Source of the DNA: Candidatus Sedimenticola sp. (ex Thyasira tokunagai)
GTDB taxonomy: Bacteria > Pseudomonadota > Gammaproteobacteria > Chromatiales > Chromatiaceae
DNA length: 64,000 nucleotides
Assembly (NCBI GenBank): GCA_037318855.1
Contig: CP134874.1
Coordinates: 2,914,598 to 2,978,597 of the forward strand
Reading direction: 5' to 3'
How positions within the stretch are numbered: the stretch's first letter is position 1; every line of letters begins with the position of its first letter. A program made the translations under genes and the position numbers. Below, piece after piece: positions 62,663-64,000 of this stretch. Below the pieces are notes generated by a model. It saw nothing but the letters and a program-made list of their open reading frames with translations. It had not been told where the DNA came from and did no database searches.

Positions 62663-63016
62663 TCATCCAATTACCCTGCTCAATTGCGCGAAGGGTTTCG
62701 TCGCATTGGGAGTTGTTCGCACCTCAGTTGGTGCCATTGGTTTCTGTTCTCGTTTCGGTTTTGGCAAGGGCGCTTGCCTTGTTGAATCACCTGTCAGCCA
62801 CTCAGAGAACCTCATCCCGCTCTCGGATCTTGTGGCGACAGATGCCTCCCGTTGCACCTGGCACTCAATCCGAAATCCCTGCACCAACAGTCCCCGCACC
62901 CATTCCTGTCGCCGGGCCTTTGGGATTCGCTCAAGCCGATTTAGAATAATCGCCTCCAGTGCAATGCGTGGATCCAGTTGCAGCACAACCCGATTGCGGC
63001 TATTGGCCTTAGCCAT
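62663..63016 (-). CDS. StbB-like ICE/plasmid stability protein
   Basis: 117 residues from ATG 63016 (MAKANSRNRVVLQLDPR). Short basic protein with ALEAIILNRLERIPKARRQEW, which fits the StbB-like partner found beside StbA/ParM genes. The C-terminus is proline/lysine rich. Assigned mainly by context. Confidence 0.68.
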   Translation of the reverse strand: MAKANSRNRVVLQLDPRIALEAIILNRLERIPKARRQEWVRGLLVQGFRIECQVQREASVATRSESGMRFSEWLTGDSTRQAPLPKPKREQKPMAPTEVRTTPNATKPFAQLSRVIG

Positions 63017-63067
63017 TTGCTGGATTCTCGGTATAGAAATCACACATACCAGTGAATACCCGATACG

Positions 63068-63865
63068 CTACGTGTCGCGGTTTTCGTCGGTTGAATACCC
63101 CTTATCGGGCGGAAGAGATAAGGGCTCGAGCTCCAAAGGTCGGTGAGTTTCCCTCGGAAATGGCGCTTTGCGTGGCACAAGCGGTGCACGAAGTTCACCA
63201 CTCAGAACGTCTTCTGGAAGTTCGCCCATCAGACTGGATGCACGGGGATCTTTCCCTGAACTCCGTTGCAGGCATTTTCGATCGATACCCAGCAACCGAT
63301 AACCCTGGGGCACGACAAAAGTCCCACGAATCTTGCGTGCGCAGAGATGGATGATGACTTGCGCAGACTCATCATCCAACTGACCAATATGACGGCAGGT
63401 AAGAACGGTTCGTACCAAGGAATCGTACTCGGCAATCAACTGTGCACCCTGGTAAGCGTAGGGATTGGCGAATTGCAGGCGTATCCGGTAGGGCCGCAAG
63501 GATTCCGCTACCGTTACCTCCATGGCGCTCATTTGTGCCAGCTGAGTATCCAGTTCTTCCTGATATCGGCTGAGGAGTTTGCGTGCTTTCTCCAACGCCT
63601 CGTGTACCTTGATCAGCCACCAGTCCGCGTAGGGATCGTCATCGCGTGCGGCCTGCCAGATCACGCGTAATCGATCAGCGTAGCCAACCAGTCCGATGAT
63701 CGCCGGTTTGTCCGGGGTCCCGTTGCGACCACGGATCATCTGCTGAGCTTGGTGCGTCTGGACTGTCAGCCAGGCCTGACCACGTAACACACCGAGACTG
63801 GTGGTATCCTTCTTCGATCCAGCTACCGTGCCAGCGCTTTCATCGGGAGATTGTTCTGAGTTCAT
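63068..63865 (-). CDS. ICE protein, TIGR03761 / PFL_4669-like
   Basis: 265 residues with LRGQAWLTVQTHQAQQMIRG and DPYADWWLIKVHEALEKA, conserved blocks of the first transfer-region family of PFGI-1-type ICEs. Its role is unknown. A hairpin lies 34 bp upstream of the ATG. Confidence 0.85.
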   Translation of the reverse strand: MNSEQSPDESAGTVAGSKKDTTSLGVLRGQAWLTVQTHQAQQMIRGRNGTPDKPAIIGLVGYADRLRVIWQAARDDDPYADWWLIKVHEALEKARKLLSRYQEELDTQLAQMSAMEVTVAESLRPYRIRLQFANPYAYQGAQLIAEYDSLVRTVLTCRHIGQLDDESAQVIIHLCARKIRGTFVVPQGYRLLGIDRKCLQRSSGKDPRASSLMGELPEDVLSGELRAPLVPRKAPFPRETHRPLELEPLSLPPDKGYSTDENRDT

Positions 63866-63898
63866 GGGGAATCCGAAGCTGTTGAAATCAGCCCCTAT

Positions 63899-63917
63899 CT
63901 CTCCATGTTATGGAGAG
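63899..63917 (-). promoter_or_regulatory. Hairpin upstream of the TIGR03761-like gene
   Basis: CTCTCCAT-GTT-ATGGAGAG is a perfect 8-bp hairpin, 34 bp before the start codon. It matches the placement of the four hairpins at 59.7-61.4 kb. The last 80 bp of the window show no gene. Confidence 0.5.
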
Positions 63918-64000
63918 CTGGACAACCGTTAACTCTGATCTGAACCGTTTGGATTTATTTTGAGAAAGTGGTGACAGTGTCAACACTCATCTTGGTGGTA

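Noticed and set aside
1..64000. CRISPR arrays, tRNA or rRNA genes
   Set aside because: No regularly spaced short repeats and no tRNA cloverleaf or rRNA sequence was recognised. The repeats present are long, dispersed elements and IS copies.

Overview
The window looks like chromosomal DNA of a gammaproteobacterium. The large dCache/PAS/GAF/GGDEF/EAL sensor, the substrate-binding proteins paired with signalling proteins, and the MPF_G-type conjugation genes all fit. The genus cannot be read from the sequence; a sulfur-oxidising Chromatiales or symbiont lineage is only a guess. The DNA is very rich in mobile elements, and many genes are split.

Layout. 0.2-4.6 kb: a substrate-binding protein translationally coupled to a GGDEF/EAL enzyme (minus strand). 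4.9-14.7 kb: an insertion-sequence graveyard with an IS5 element, a decayed IS1595 element and three nested IS3 elements, two of which each carry an identical IS110-family element at the same conserved site. 14.8-24.8 kb: cargo and remnants, including a HAD hydrolase, a histidine phosphatase, a group II intron remnant, an IS1380 copy that splits an XRE regulator, a TacA/TacT-type toxin-antitoxin pair, a broken ion channel, a PhnD-like binding protein with a chemoreceptor, and a small membrane protein. 24.8-63.9 kb: one long minus-strand integrative conjugative element (ICE) module of the PFGI-1/ICEHin1056 type, from the TraG-like protein to the TIGR03761-like protein.

The ICE transfer operon is interrupted by two AT-rich defence islands. 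Island 1 (29.7-34.6 kb) is a type II CBASS: CapV phospholipase, a DncV-like cyclase, Cap2 and Cap3. It is preceded by a perfect CIRCE operator whose spacer contains the -35 box. Island 2 (42.6-47.7 kb) holds a two-gene unit, a diadenylate-cyclase-like protein coupled to a 2TM/beta-barrel (Cap15-like) effector, convergent with a second CBASS-like operon: patatin, CD-NTase and a 590-residue protein with a DAC-like C-terminus. An AbiE toxin-antitoxin pair sits near the integrase-like gene at 57.8-59.4 kb.

The most unusual feature is a family of 283-302 bp intervening elements (at least seven full-length copies, one shortened and one partial copy, plus a divergent copy). They sit inside genes with no target duplication. 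Removing them exactly restores the reading frame of every interrupted gene I could test: IS5 transposase, Cap2, TIGR03750, patatin and TIGR03747. The copies carry hairpins near both ends with compensatory base changes. As read, transfer genes TIGR03747 and TIGR03750, Cap2 and one patatin are interrupted. The ICE and both CBASS operons are therefore either decayed or depend on removal of these elements.
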